Below are positions 17,139 through 26,390 of a stretch of 64,000 nucleotides of DNA, piece after piece. The stretch is from an uncultured Hyphomonas sp. (GTDB lineage Bacteria > Pseudomonadota > Alphaproteobacteria > Caulobacterales > Hyphomonadaceae): positions 310,001 to 374,000 of the forward strand of contig NZ_OY782759.1 of the NCBI RefSeq assembly GCF_963678195.1, written 5' to 3'. Each line of letters opens with the position of its first letter. Position 1 is the stretch's first letter. The position numbers were made by a program, and so were the translations under genes. A model generated the notes under the pieces. The model did not search any database, was not told the origin of the DNA, and saw only the letters and a list, made by a program, of their open reading frames with translations.

Positions 17139-18239
17139 TCAGGCCTTGGCGCCCCGGCGGCCCGTCGTATAGGCCGGATCGGACTTCGCCGCCGCTTCAT
17201 CCAGCGGCCAGCGCGGTCTTGCCCCGGCGCCAAGGTCACCTTCCGGATGCTCAAGGCCGCCGGCCAGCCGCTCCGCCCCGGCCAGCGCAATCATCGCAGC
17301 ATTATCCGTACAGTGGCGCATCGGCGGTGCAATCAGGACGGCGCCGCTCTCTTTCGCGGCTTTCTCAAGGCCCGCCCGGATCGCCTGGTTTGAGGCAACG
17401 CCGCCGGCAACGACAAAGCGCTTTCCCGCGCCGTTTGCCGGATTGAACGCTTCCAGCGCCCGCCGCGCTTTTTCCGACAACACATCGACAATGGCCGCCT
17501 GGAAGCTGGCGCAGATGTCGGCGATGCGGGAATCGGTGAGGTCCTCAGCCTCCGCAGCGCGGGCGACAGCCGTTTTCAGTCCGGCAAAGCTCATGTCGAG
17601 GCCGGGCCGGTTCAGAAGCGGCCGGGGGAAATCGATTGCGGTCGGATCGCCATTGGCGCCGATGCGTTCCACGGCCGGGCCGCCCGGAAACCCCAGTCCC
17701 AGCAATTTGGCCGTCTTATCGAAGGCTTCGCCCGCGGCGTCATCAATGGTCGACCCGAGGCGGCGATAATCTCCCAGGCCCCGCACTTCCAGAAACTGAC
17801 AATGTCCGCCGGACACGAGCAGTAAAAGGTAGGGGAAGGGGCAATCATGGGTCAGTCTCGGGCTGAGCGCATGACCCTCAAGATGATTGATGGCCAGGAA
17901 TGGTTTGCCTGCTGCCTGTGCGATGGCCTTGCCCGACATCATGCCGACCAGGACGCCGCCAATAAGGCCCGGCCCGGACGTGGCGGCGATGGCATCAAGG
18001 TCCGCATAGGAAATACTGGCCTCATGAATCGCAGCGGCAATGGTCTGGTCGGCCAGTTCCGCGTGCGCGCGGGCAGCGATCTCCGGCACGACGCCCAGAT
18101 AGGGGGCGTGTTCTTCCAGCTGAGTATGGACCTTTTCCGACAGGATCTCGACCGTGCCTTCGGGCGCAAGGCGGATCACTGCGGCAGCGGTCTCGTCGCA
18201 GCTGGTTTCGATGCCGAGCAGGGTAAGGGGGCGTGTCAT
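17139..18239 (-). CDS. tsaD: tRNA N6-adenosine threonylcarbamoyltransferase
   Basis: Transfers the threonylcarbamoyl group to A37 of ANN-decoding tRNAs (t6A), together with TsaB, TsaE and TsaC. ASKHA-fold features are visible: N-terminal [15 protein letters not shown], the metal-binding [23 protein letters not shown], and a C-terminal [12 protein letters not shown] followed by [10 protein letters not shown] start at the second ATG ([13 protein letters not shown]), which fits homologues; the ATG three codons upstream is equally possible, and neither has a strong ribosome-binding site. About 366 residues, slightly longer than the E. coli protein owing to a basic C-terminal tail. Confidence 0.96.
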   Translation of the reverse strand: MTRPLTLLGIETSCDETAAAVIRLAPEGTVEILSEKVHTQLEEHAPYLGVVPEIAARAHAELADQTIAAAIHEASISYADLDAIAATSGPGLIGGVLVGMMSGKAIAQAAGKPFLAINHLEGHALSPRLTHDCPFPYLLLLVSGGHCQFLEVRGLGDYRRLGSTIDDAAGEAFDKTAKLLGLGFPGGPAVERIGANGDPTAIDFPRPLLNRPGLDMSFAGLKTAVARAAEAEDLTDSRIADICASFQAAIVDVLSEKARRALEAFNPANGAGKRFVVAGGVASNQAIRAGLEKAAKESGAVLIAPPMRHCTDNAAMIALAGAERLAGGLEHPEGDLGAGARPRWPLDEAAAKSDPAYTTGRRGAKA

Positions 18240-18351
18240 GCCGGGCATATAGCGCCGGAATCCGGACGGCCCAAGCTGCGATAGCGGAAGGGAAGGGCGC
18301 TTTTCTGTACAAGGTCTGTAAGAAACCGGCCCGGACTGGCACTAAACAAGT

Positions 18352-18873
18352 ATGACACAACACGCAGATCAGGATGCGCTCTACGAGCAGGCGGCCAGTC
18401 AATTCGGTCCGGCCCTGCAGCGTCTCGCCCGTGCCAGCGAGGCCAATCCGGAGCGGCGCCGCGACCTTCTGCAGGACATGCATGTCGCGCTTTGGAAAAG
18501 TTTCGGCCTGTTCGACGGGCGTTGCCAGATGAGCACCTGGGTTTACCGGGTGGCGCACAATACCGCCGCTCGCCATGTCGACCGTGAGCGCCGTCAAAAC
18601 ACCGGGCGGATCGCGCTCGACGAGATTTCCGACGTGCCGGACGGCCGGAATATCGCAGCGGCGTTTGAAAAGGGCGATGCGATGGAGCGGCTGAATGCCT
18701 GGATCCGCCGCCTGAAGATACCGGACCGCCAGATCCTGACGCTCTATCTGGAAGACCTGCCTGCCACCGAGATCGCCGAGATTAGCGGCCTGTCAGCCGG
18801 GGCCGTTGCGACACGTATTTCCCGCCTAAAGGCACAGCTCACCAAAGATTTCGAGGAGCCGAAACATGCCTGA
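18352..18873 (+). CDS. ECF-type RNA polymerase sigma factor
   Basis: Group 4 sigma factor. Region 2 is at residues 18-80 (DLLQDMHVALWKSFGLFDG, then STWVYRVAHNTAARHVDRE) and region 4 at about 112-165 (PDRQILTLYLEDLPATEIAE, then LSAGAVATRISRLK). The linker is short, with no extracytoplasmic extension. The last eight bases overlap the next gene, a membrane protein likely to act as its partner or anti-sigma factor. It is divergent from tsaD. The ECF subgroup and target promoters cannot be told from sequence. Confidence 0.93.
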   Translation: MTQHADQDALYEQAASQFGPALQRLARASEANPERRRDLLQDMHVALWKSFGLFDGRCQMSTWVYRVAHNTAARHVDRERRQNTGRIALDEISDVPDGRNIAAAFEKGDAMERLNAWIRRLKIPDRQILTLYLEDLPATEIAEISGLSAGAVATRISRLKAQLTKDFEEPKHA

Positions 18874-19453
18874 TCGTGATCCCCTCCAGACCCTATGGAC
18901 CCAACAGACACAGGAGACTTTTTCGATGTCACTCGCGGATATTCATGCCCATTCCCGCCGTTTCCAGTCACGTATCCGTGTGCGGAACCTGACAGAATAT
19001 GCCGCCGCGGCGCTGGTTATCGCAGTGTTTGGCTGGATGGCGTTTCTGATCCCTGGGCTTGTCGTGAAAGCCGGGTGCATCCTGACGGCCCTTGGTGCCG
19101 CCTATGTGGCCTATGCCCTTCATGCGAAGGCCGGTACGTCCGGCGGTCAGCCGGAGAGTGCTGAACCGCTCCTGGATTTTCACCGCGCTGAATTGCTGCG
19201 CCAGCGGCAGGCGCTGGCAACCGTGCCGCGTTGGTATCTTGCGCCGTTCGTGCCGGGGATGCTGCTCTTTGTCGGTGGCGTGTCCTTCGCCTCAGATAGC
19301 GGCTTGCCCCTGCTGGCGCGCTTCATTCAGTTCGGAACATCGCTCGCGATCATCGCCGCAGTGTTTGCCGGCGTTGCCTGGCTGAATGCGCGCGCCGTCA
19401 AACAGCTGGATGCCCGGATCGCAGCGCTGGATGAGGCCCGCGAACTCAACTGA
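18866..19453 (+). CDS. Four-helix membrane protein, probable partner of the ECF sigma factor
   Basis: A 195-residue protein with a polar N-terminal 40 residues (QTLWTQQTQETFSMSLADIHAHSRRFQSR) and four hydrophobic segments at about 44-62, 66-86, 124-142 and 155-174, ending in a charged helix. The sigma-membrane protein pair overlaps by 8 bp. That arrangement, and a short cytoplasmic N-terminus before the helices, suggest a sigma regulator, although no zinc-binding anti-sigma motif (HxxxCxxC) is present. I do not recognise a named family. It is followed by a large inverted repeat. Confidence 0.75.
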   Translation: MPDRDPLQTLWTQQTQETFSMSLADIHAHSRRFQSRIRVRNLTEYAAAALVIAVFGWMAFLIPGLVVKAGCILTALGAAYVAYALHAKAGTSGGQPESAEPLLDFHRAELLRQRQALATVPRWYLAPFVPGMLLFVGGVSFASDSGLPLLARFIQFGTSLAIIAAVFAGVAWLNARAVKQLDARIAALDEARELN

Positions 19454-19457
19454 CCGC

Positions 19458-19520
19458 TTATCGGGTATTTCCCCGGCCCGGTGCAGGCGCCCCCCTTTTA
19501 CCGGGCCGGGAACCCGATAA
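19458..19520. repeat. Large imperfect inverted repeat after the sigma operon
   Basis: A 24-nt left arm (beginning TTATCGGGT and ending CCCCGGCCCGG) pairs with a 20-nt right arm (CCGGGCCGGG, then AACCCGATAA). The left arm carries two small insertions, and a 19-nt loop contains a C-run then T-run. It lies between the sigma-partner operon and the serine hydrolase gene. It may act as a terminator or processed RNA end, although no T-tract follows it, or it may be a repeat-type element. Other copies in the window were not seen. Confidence 0.6.
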
Positions 19521-19569
19521 AACTGCCCAGCGGAATACCCGGTTGGCAGAGACTTGGAAGAGGGCGCAG

Positions 19570-21258
19570 ATGGACATTGATCGCAGAGCATTCCTGGGCA
19601 GTGCCGCGCTGGCGACCAGTTTCCTGGCGGCCTGCCAGAAGCAGACCGAGTCTGCGCCCCAGGATGCCAAAGGTGCCGCCGCAACGGTGTCCGACGATCA
19701 GGTCACCGGCCCGCTGCGCGACTATATCGAGCAGCACCGCGCAGCATGGGGCCTGCCAGGAATGACCGTCGCCCTCGTCACGCGCGACGGATATGAAGCG
19801 GTGGTGACGGCGGGGTTTGCGGATCTTGAACAGAAGGTTCCTGTCCGCCCCGATCATCTCTTCCAGATCGGGTCGATTTCCAAAATGTTCACGGCGCTCG
19901 CGGCCTGGTCGCTGATCGACGAAGGCCGTCTGTCTCCGGATGTGAAACTTCTGAACGCCCTGAAAGGGCTGAAGGTGAGGGGCGGGGAAGATATCCGTCT
20001 GCAGCACCTGCTGAATCATACATCCGGTCTGCCGGGCGACTCGGCGTTGTTTCCCGAAGGCGGCCTCTGGTGCGGCTTTGAGCCAGGGGCGGACTGGTCC
20101 TATTCGAATTGCGGTTACCAGCTTGCGGGGAATGTGATTGCGGCTGCCGATGGCCACCTGCTGCCTGAGGTCATTCGCGACCGCGTGCTTGGCCCGATCG
20201 GCATGGATGAGAGCGTGTCAGCCCTGCATGTGGCAGACCGGCCGCGCTACGCACAGGGCTATGAACCTGCGCTGACGGACCGGCTGAACCCGGTTCCTGC
20301 GGAGATGACGCCAACGTCGTGGGTCGACAGCGACAATGCAGCCGGCTGCATCGCGGCCACGCCCGGTGACATGATCAGGTTCCTCCGCTTCCTGATGAAT
20401 GTCGCCGATGGCAAGGGTGCGCCGGTATTCTCGAACGAGACAGCAAAGCGCTTCCTTGCCGACCCGGTCGATGGCTGGGGAGAGGGGGCAAAATACGGGA
20501 ACGGTGTTGCCCATGTCGAAATCGACGGGCGGCCTTACCTGCACCATACCGGCGGCATGGTCTCTTTCTGCTCGTCCCTTCATGTGGACGTGGAGGCGGG
20601 CGTGGCGGCGTTCGCGTCGTCCAATGTCCATTACGCGCTGAACTACCGCCCCAGCAAAATTACCATTCACGCCTGTGACCTGATGCGTGCCATGCAGGAA
20701 GGAACGCCCGCGCCAGACCCGGCCCCGCCTCATGAGCCGCTGGCGTCCCCGGAAATGTTCACCGGACAGTTCACCGCCGCGGAGGGTGACCGTTTTGAGG
20801 TGGCGGTGTCCGGCGGCAATCTGCGTCTTCGCAATAACGGCCGGGACAGCGCGCTTTATCCGGTCGCCAGTGGCTTGTTCGCCACGAACGACCCGGACCA
20901 TGCGCTCACCGGTGTGGTGATCGAAGCCGCGAAGGGTCAGGCGGTCAGGGCCTGGTGCGGGGACGTCGAATACCTGATCGATCCGTCTGCGGGATACAAG
21001 CCGCCGGCAGCAGACCCCCTGCGCGTCCTCGCCGGCCGCTATGACAATGACGACCGCTGGGCCGGGCCGCTCTATGTTTACGTCCGCGACGGTAGGGTGT
21101 TCCTCGGCAATATCGTGGAACTCGTCCCCGCAGACGGCGGCGGCTGGCGCACAACAGACGCTTCCTCACCGGAGCGCATTCATTTCGACGGCGTGATCAA
21201 TGGCGTGCCGCAGAGACTACTCTTCTCCGGTATCCCCTACATCCGGCGGTTCAGTTAA
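19570..21258 (+). CDS. Lipoprotein serine hydrolase (class C beta-lactamase / D-aminopeptidase-like)
   Basis: Serine hydrolase of the beta-lactamase/EstB family. The start ATG has GAGG 7 nt upstream and gives a twin-arginine-like leader DRRAFLG plus lipobox LAAC (Cys22), so it is an exported lipoprotein, possibly through Tat. The catalytic motifs are S102-I-S-K105, YSN at about 178-180 and HTGG further on. After the catalytic domain (to about residue 380) comes a C-terminal beta-rich region of about 180 residues. The substrate is unknown; peptidoglycan peptides or esters are more likely than clinical beta-lactams. It is convergent with lepA with a 4-bp gap. Confidence 0.88.
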   Translation: MDIDRRAFLGSAALATSFLAACQKQTESAPQDAKGAAATVSDDQVTGPLRDYIEQHRAAWGLPGMTVALVTRDGYEAVVTAGFADLEQKVPVRPDHLFQIGSISKMFTALAAWSLIDEGRLSPDVKLLNALKGLKVRGGEDIRLQHLLNHTSGLPGDSALFPEGGLWCGFEPGADWSYSNCGYQLAGNVIAAADGHLLPEVIRDRVLGPIGMDESVSALHVADRPRYAQGYEPALTDRLNPVPAEMTPTSWVDSDNAAGCIAATPGDMIRFLRFLMNVADGKGAPVFSNETAKRFLADPVDGWGEGAKYGNGVAHVEIDGRPYLHHTGGMVSFCSSLHVDVEAGVAAFASSNVHYALNYRPSKITIHACDLMRAMQEGTPAPDPAPPHEPLASPEMFTGQFTAAEGDRFEVAVSGGNLRLRNNGRDSALYPVASGLFATNDPDHALTGVVIEAAKGQAVRAWCGDVEYLIDPSAGYKPPAADPLRVLAGRYDNDDRWAGPLYVYVRDGRVFLGNIVELVPADGGGWRTTDASSPERIHFDGVINGVPQRLLFSGIPYIRRFS

Positions 21259-21262
21259 CGGA

Positions 21263-23068
21263 TCAGTCCCCATCCATTCGTAGGGCTGCGACAAAGGCTT
21301 CCTGCGGGATTTCGACTTTGCCGAACTGGCGCATGCGTTTCTTGCCAGCTGCCTGCTTGTCGAGCAGTTTGCGTTTCCGGCTGGCGTCGCCGCCATAGCA
21401 TTTCGCCGTCACGTCTTTTCTCAGGGCGCTGAGCGTTTCCCGCGCGATCACCTTGCCGCCGATGGCGGCCTGGATCGGGATCTTGAACATCTGGCGCGGG
21501 ATCAGGTCTTTCAACCGTTCGCACATCTGGCGGCCGCGGCTCTCGGCGCGGTCGCGGTGCACCAGCATGGCGAGGGCATCGACCGGCTCGTCATTGACGA
21601 GGATCTGCAGCTTCACAAGGTTCTCGGCCCGGTGGCCGACGATCTCGTAATCGAAGCTGGCATAGCCGCGGCTGATGGATTTCAGACGGTCGTAAAAGTC
21701 GAACACGACTTCGTTCAGCGGCAATTCGTATTTTACGAGGGCCCGCCCGCCGACATAGGACAGTTCAGTCTGGATGCCGCGCCGGTCCTGGCAGAGTTTC
21801 AGGATGGCGCCGAGATATTCATCCGGCGTGTAGATCGTTGCATTGATCCAGGGTTCGCGGATTTCCTTGATCTTGGTCACTTCCGGCATGTCTGCCGGAT
21901 TGTGCAGCTCAATCTCGGTGCCGTCTGTCATCGTCATCTCATAGACAACGGACGGGGCGGTCGCGATAAGGTCGAGATCGAATTCGCGGCTGAGACGTTC
22001 CTGAATGATTTCGAGGTGCAGGAGGCCGAGGAAGCCACAGCGGAAACCCATGCCGAGGGCGGCTGAGGTTTCCATCTCCCAGGTGAAGGAGGCATCGTTC
22101 AGGCGCAGCTTGCCCATCGCCGCACGCAGATCGTCGAAGTCGCCCGCGTCCATCGGGAACAGGCCGCAGAAGACGACCGGCTGGACGTCCTTATAGCCGG
22201 GCAGGGCCTTGTCGGCCGGGCGGCGTTCTTCGGTGATCGTGTCACCAACGGCGGTGTCGCCGACTTCCTTGATCGAGGCGACGAAGTAGCCAACCTCTCC
22301 GGGGCCGAGTGACTCGACCTCGGTGAGTTTCGGATTGAACGTGCCGACCTTGTCGATCTCATATGTGCCGCCGGTCCGCATCATGCGGATCCTCTGCTTG
22401 GCCTTCAGCACGCCGTCATGGATGCGCACGATAACGACCACGCCGAGATAGGGGTCGTAATAGGCATCGACCAGTGCAGCCTTGAGCGGGGCATCCGCAT
22501 CACCGGACTCCGGCGGGGGCAGGCGGGTGACGATGGCTTCCAGCACATCGCTGATGCCGAGGCCCGTTTTGGCGGACGTCTCGATCGCGTCGGAGGCATC
22601 GAGGCCGATAATGTCTTCGATCTGGTCCTTCACGCGCTGCACGTCGGCGGCTGGCAGGTCCACCTTGTTGAGAACAGGCACGATTTCGAGGTCCTGATCG
22701 ATGGCCTGGTAAACGTTCGCGAGCGTCTGCGCTTCCACGCCCTGTGAGGCATCGACCACGAGCAGCGCGCCCTCACAGGCCGCAAGGCAGCGGGAGACTT
22801 CATAAGAGAAGTCGACGTGTCCGGGCGTGTCCATGAGGTTCAGGACGTATTCTTCGCCGTCATTCGCCTTGTATTGCAGGCGGACTGTCTGGGCCTTGAT
22901 GGTGATGCCGCGCTCTTTCTCGATGTCCATCGAGTCGAGCACCTGTTCCTTCATCTCGCGGACGGTGAGGCCGCCGCAGGTCTGAATCAGGCGGTCCGCC
23001 AGCGTCGACTTGCCGTGGTCGATATGGGCGATGATGGAGAAATTCCGGATTTTGTCGCGAGGTGTCAT
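21263..23068 (-). CDS. lepA: Translation elongation factor 4 (LepA)
   Basis: Ribosome-bound GTPase that acts on translocation and affects initiation and ribosome assembly. The sequence begins with the G1 box [14 protein letters not shown] and has G3 DTPGHVDF, G4 NKVDLPAAD and G5 SAKTGLGI, followed by EF-G-like domains. The family-specific C-terminus is present ([18 protein letters not shown] then [14 protein letters not shown]). The 601-residue length is typical. Upstream, a GC-rich region precedes the divergent CarF-like gene. Confidence 0.97.
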   Translation of the reverse strand: MTPRDKIRNFSIIAHIDHGKSTLADRLIQTCGGLTVREMKEQVLDSMDIEKERGITIKAQTVRLQYKANDGEEYVLNLMDTPGHVDFSYEVSRCLAACEGALLVVDASQGVEAQTLANVYQAIDQDLEIVPVLNKVDLPAADVQRVKDQIEDIIGLDASDAIETSAKTGLGISDVLEAIVTRLPPPESGDADAPLKAALVDAYYDPYLGVVVIVRIHDGVLKAKQRIRMMRTGGTYEIDKVGTFNPKLTEVESLGPGEVGYFVASIKEVGDTAVGDTITEERRPADKALPGYKDVQPVVFCGLFPMDAGDFDDLRAAMGKLRLNDASFTWEMETSAALGMGFRCGFLGLLHLEIIQERLSREFDLDLIATAPSVVYEMTMTDGTEIELHNPADMPEVTKIKEIREPWINATIYTPDEYLGAILKLCQDRRGIQTELSYVGGRALVKYELPLNEVVFDFYDRLKSISRGYASFDYEIVGHRAENLVKLQILVNDEPVDALAMLVHRDRAESRGRQMCERLKDLIPRQMFKIPIQAAIGGKVIARETLSALRKDVTAKCYGGDASRKRKLLDKQAAGKKRMRQFGKVEIPQEAFVAALRMDGD

Positions 23069-23221
23069 TCGCGCGATATAGCCGGGCCTGTGCGGGGCGG
23101 AAAGAGGTCTTTGGCTGGACGCGGAAATGAACCCGGCCTCCGGGCCGCGCGGCCGCGGCCTGTACTCCGGGATTTCGGACGGGCGGTTTTTAGAATCCCT
23201 CTTCTATCCACCAATTTATTG

Positions 23222-23272
23222 AGTGAGCGTTTGCTTGCAAGTGCCGCCTAACTATGCAAATAAGCGCTCACT
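23222..23272. promoter_or_regulatory. Inverted repeat in lepA-desaturase intergenic region, candidate operator
   Basis: AGTGAGCG (23222-23229) and CGCTCACT (23265-23272) are perfect complements 35 nt apart, next to the 6-bp palindrome AGCGCT. The local DNA is AT-rich compared with its surroundings. Possible promoter boxes for the desaturase gene are TTGCTT and TATGCA. The repeat looks like paired half-sites for a TetR- or MarR-like repressor, but the regulator is unknown. Confidence 0.35.
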
Positions 23273-23311
23273 AACAATTCTGAAAGCCCGATAGCAAGTC
23301 AGGAGACAATC

Positions 23312-23902
23312 ATGGTGGGTTCGACGATTACGGCAGCAGGCGCTTTCCTGCTGAAAGTGCTGGGCGGGCTCTGGTTCGCGGACTTTGTGTCCGGTGTGAT
23401 TCACTGGCTGGAGGACCGGTATGGCAATCCGGAATGGCCCATCATCGGCCACACAATCCGGGAGAATCAGCAGCACCATTTCACCCCGCGCAGTTTTCTG
23501 AAGGGCAATTTGTGGACGCGGAACCGGGAAGTCCTGGCCATTGGCGCAGTCTTTCTGGCGGCATTCTGGGTCTTTGATGTGCTCAATGCCTTCACCGTAT
23601 CTGCGGTGATTTTCGGCGTCATGTCGAACGAGGTCCATGCCAGTGCCCACCGCAGTCCGCAGGAAAATGGCCGCATTATCACTGCGTTACAGAAAGCCGG
23701 CCTGCTGCAATCCCACCGCCATCACGCGGCGCATCACCGTAAGGGCAAGGACACACATTTCTGCGTGCTCACCAATCATGTGAATCCGGTTCTGGAGCGG
23801 ATCCGTTTGTTCCAGACGCTGGAGGCCATCGTGACGCGCCTCACCGGTGTGCGCCCGCGGCCGGATCTGTCGGTCAATCCGCGTTACCGTCCGGCGGCTT
23901 AA
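23312..23902 (+). CDS. Plasmanylethanolamine desaturase-like protein (CarF/TMEM189/Kua family)
   Basis: Membrane di-iron desaturase of the Kua/TMEM189 (PEDS1)/CarF family, which introduces the vinyl-ether bond of plasmalogens. The histidine pattern is complete: HW at residue 31, ENQQHHFTPR at 51-60, NEVHASAHR (His109 and His113), SHRHHAAHH at 134-142, and THFCVLTNHVNP after it. This is the layout of the eight conserved histidines. Two to three membrane segments are evident. AGGAG lies 6 nt before the ATG. At 196 residues it is a compact bacterial version. The function in this organism is inferred by family. No ether-lipid synthesis gene is visible nearby. Confidence 0.85.
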   Translation: MVGSTITAAGAFLLKVLGGLWFADFVSGVIHWLEDRYGNPEWPIIGHTIRENQQHHFTPRSFLKGNLWTRNREVLAIGAVFLAAFWVFDVLNAFTVSAVIFGVMSNEVHASAHRSPQENGRIITALQKAGLLQSHRHHAAHHRKGKDTHFCVLTNHVNPVLERIRLFQTLEAIVTRLTGVRPRPDLSVNPRYRPAA

Positions 23903-23984
23903 GCCGGACCACGCCATGACGATAGCGGACTATCTACGTGCCTCACCGGGTTTCCGGTGATCGTCTGCCGGTGTAAGGGGGACT

Positions 23985-25088
23985 ATGCCTGACACACAGC
24001 ACCCCGCACCGGCAAAGACCGGCATTACCGAGGAAGGCTATCTGACCGATAGCTGGTATCTCGCCGCGCCCTCGGCCGAGCTGAAGGCAGGCAAACAGCA
24101 CCGCATCATGGTTCTCGGTGAGCCGGTCGCCGTGGGCCGCACCCCGGCAGGTGAGCCGTTTGCCCTGCGGGACATCTGCCCGCACCGGCTTGTGCCGCTG
24201 TCAGCTGGCCAGCAGCTGGAGACCGATGGCGAATGGGCGCTGCAATGCCCCTATCATGGCTGGCGGTTCGGGGCAGGGGACGGCGTCTGCAAGATGATGC
24301 CGAGCCTGACCGATGACAGCCCGTACGACCCTTCCAAAGTGAAGGTGCGCCGCTATCCGGTGCATGAAGCGAACGGCGCGGTCTATCTCTACGTGTCCCA
24401 CAATCCGCGGTCCGAGGACGCGCCGGCTGTGCCGCCGCCGGATTTCGGGCCGCTGCCTGCGAAACCGAAATTCATCATCCATGACGTGTTCAATGCGCAT
24501 ATGGATGACGCCGTTGTCGGCCTGATGGATCCGGCCCATGTGCCCTTCGTGCACAATCAATGGTGGTGGCGCCCGCCGTCGGCGGGGCTGAAGCTGAAAG
24601 AGAAGCCCTTCGTGCCGACGGATCGCGGCTGGGCCATCGACCGGCATGCGCCGTCTTCCAATTCGAAACTCTATCGCTGGATCTTCGGCGGCGATGTGCA
24701 GACCGAGATCCGCTTCCAGCTGCCGGGCTATCGCTGGGAGATTGTTTCCAACGATACCGCGCGCCTGCTGACGCTGACCTGCCTGACGCCGGAAGCCCCG
24801 AAGAAGACACGCATCACCCAGTTCACCTGGTGGACGGGCGCGCCGCTGCTGAACCTCGCCATTCCGATTGCCAAACCCGCGGGCCGGATGTTCCTCGATC
24901 AGGACGGCACGATGGTGAACCTCCAGAACGAAGGTATGGCGCACCAGAAGGCGATGCTCTGGATCGACGACATCGACGTGCAGGCCAAATGGTACCAGCG
25001 CCTGAAGCGCGAATGGACCGAGGCGCGCACCGAAGAACGCGACTTCAAAAACCCGATCGAACCGCGCACACTCCGCTGGATGAGCTGA
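23985..25088 (+). CDS. Rieske non-heme iron oxygenase, large subunit
   Basis: Ring-hydroxylating or demethylating oxygenase. The Rieske 2Fe-2S centre is CPHR (Cys65, His67) and CPYHGW (Cys88, His91). The catalytic mononuclear iron site lies at about residues 172-190 in MDDAVVGLMDPAHVPFVH, with the bridging Asp and two His. At 367 residues it resembles vanillate or phenoxybenzoate demethylase-type oxygenases (one-component alpha subunits). The reductase partner is not in the window. It stands between the desaturase gene and an SDR-DoxX gene. The substrate is unknown. Confidence 0.9.
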   Translation: MPDTQHPAPAKTGITEEGYLTDSWYLAAPSAELKAGKQHRIMVLGEPVAVGRTPAGEPFALRDICPHRLVPLSAGQQLETDGEWALQCPYHGWRFGAGDGVCKMMPSLTDDSPYDPSKVKVRRYPVHEANGAVYLYVSHNPRSEDAPAVPPPDFGPLPAKPKFIIHDVFNAHMDDAVVGLMDPAHVPFVHNQWWWRPPSAGLKLKEKPFVPTDRGWAIDRHAPSSNSKLYRWIFGGDVQTEIRFQLPGYRWEIVSNDTARLLTLTCLTPEAPKKTRITQFTWWTGAPLLNLAIPIAKPAGRMFLDQDGTMVNLQNEGMAHQKAMLWIDDIDVQAKWYQRLKREWTEARTEERDFKNPIEPRTLRWMS

Positions 25089-25115
25089 GGCGCCTATCGG
25101 GGGCAGGGGGACAAA

Positions 25116-26390
25116 TTGAAAATCCTCGTCCTTGGCGGTTACGGCCTGATTGGCCTCTCGATTACCAAAGCGCTTGTCCATGCCGGGCATGACGTGACCG
25201 GGCTTGGCCGGTCGGTTCGCAAAGGCGAAGCCGTGGCGCCGGACGTGACCTGGATCGGGCGGGACCTGTCTCACATGACAGAGGCAGAAGACTGGGCCCA
25301 TGTCCTGACCGGCATCGACGTCGTCGTGAACGCGGCGGGCGTGTTGCAGGATGGGATGAACGACCGGGTCATGGCCGTACAGCGGGATGCCGTGCGGGCC
25401 CTGGCCGCCGCCTGCAAACCAGCCGGTGTCCGCCAGATCATCCAGATTTCCGCGCCGGGGGTTTCGGAAAGTTCGGATACGGTGTTTTACCGCTCCAAGG
25501 CCGAAGGCGATGCGGCGGTGAAGGCGAGCGGCGTGGACTGGGTCATATTCCGTCCCGGCCTCGTCCTGTCGCCTCAGGCCTATGGCGGCACCAGCCTGCT
25601 GCGCCAGCTGGCCGCCGTGCCGCTGGTCCAGCCGGTCATGCTGGCGGATGCCGATATTCGCACGGTCTATGTGGAGGATGTCGCCGCCGCGGTCGTCCGC
25701 GCGGTCGAGGAGGGGCTCACCGGAATCGATGCAGACCTCCTGTCATCGGAGCCGACCCGGCTGGAAGACCTGATCCTCGCCATCCGGGCCTGGCTCGGCT
25801 TTGCGCCGCCGAAAGCGGTGATCCGTGCGCCGTTGTTCTTCGGCGCGCTAACCGCACGTTTGGGGGATCTTGCCGGCTGGCTCGGCTGGCGCCCGGCTTT
25901 GCGGACAACGTCCCTGAAAGTGCTGGGGAAGGGGGTCACCGGACATACGCCGCAATGGCCGGTGCGCAGCCTCGCTGACACGCTGTCGGCCTTGCCCTCC
26001 ACTGTGCAGGAGCGGACCTATGCGCGCACGGCGCTGCTCTATCCCTTCTTGCTGATCATCCTGTCCGCCTTCTGGATCATCTCCGGCCTTGTTGGCTGGG
26101 TTCAGCAGGCGCCAGCCATGGCGGTTTTCGGGCCGGACTTTCCGGCGCCGCTGGCCAAAGGTTTTGTCCTCGGCGGTGCGGCGGCGGATATTGCCATCGG
26201 CGCGGCGCTTCTCATCCGCCCACTGACCCGCCTCGCGGCATTGGCAGCCGTGCTTGTCAGTCTTGCCTATCTTGCAGGCAGCGCCATTCTGGCGCCGCAT
26301 CTCTGGGCCGATCCACTCGGGCCTATGGTGAAAGTGTTTCCGGCCGTCGCCCTGTCGCTGACCGTCTGGACCCTGACGGAGGCGCGCTGA
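25116..26390 (+). CDS. SDR epimerase-like protein with C-terminal DoxX-like membrane domain
   Basis: Atypical short-chain dehydrogenase fused to membrane helices. The Rossmann core has KILVLGGYGLIGLSITKAL at the N-terminus and an NmrA/YbjT-like middle (SAPGVSES, then YRSKAEGDAAVKASGVDW). The DoxX-like C-terminus has four hydrophobic segments (about residues 308-424). The TTG start has GGGGG 5 nt upstream, and no better start exists. The stop overlaps the next gene by one base (TGATG). The pair SDR-DoxX plus DUF2269 recurs in proteobacteria. The catalytic substrate is unknown. Confidence 0.85.
   Translation: MKILVLGGYGLIGLSITKALVHAGHDVTGLGRSVRKGEAVAPDVTWIGRDLSHMTEAEDWAHVLTGIDVVVNAAGVLQDGMNDRVMAVQRDAVRALAAACKPAGVRQIIQISAPGVSESSDTVFYRSKAEGDAAVKASGVDWVIFRPGLVLSPQAYGGTSLLRQLAAVPLVQPVMLADADIRTVYVEDVAAAVVRAVEEGLTGIDADLLSSEPTRLEDLILAIRAWLGFAPPKAVIRAPLFFGALTARLGDLAGWLGWRPALRTTSLKVLGKGVTGHTPQWPVRSLADTLSALPSTVQERTYARTALLYPFLLIILSAFWIISGLVGWVQQAPAMAVFGPDFPAPLAKGFVLGGAAADIAIGAALLIRPLTRLAALAAVLVSLAYLAGSAILAPHLWADPLGPMVKVFPAVALSLTVWTLTEAR

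Noticed and set aside
23143-23154. GC-rich palindrome GGCCGCGCGGCC upstream of lepA
   Set aside because: It is a simple GC-rich palindrome in a GC-rich genome, without a T-tract or conserved spacing to a promoter.
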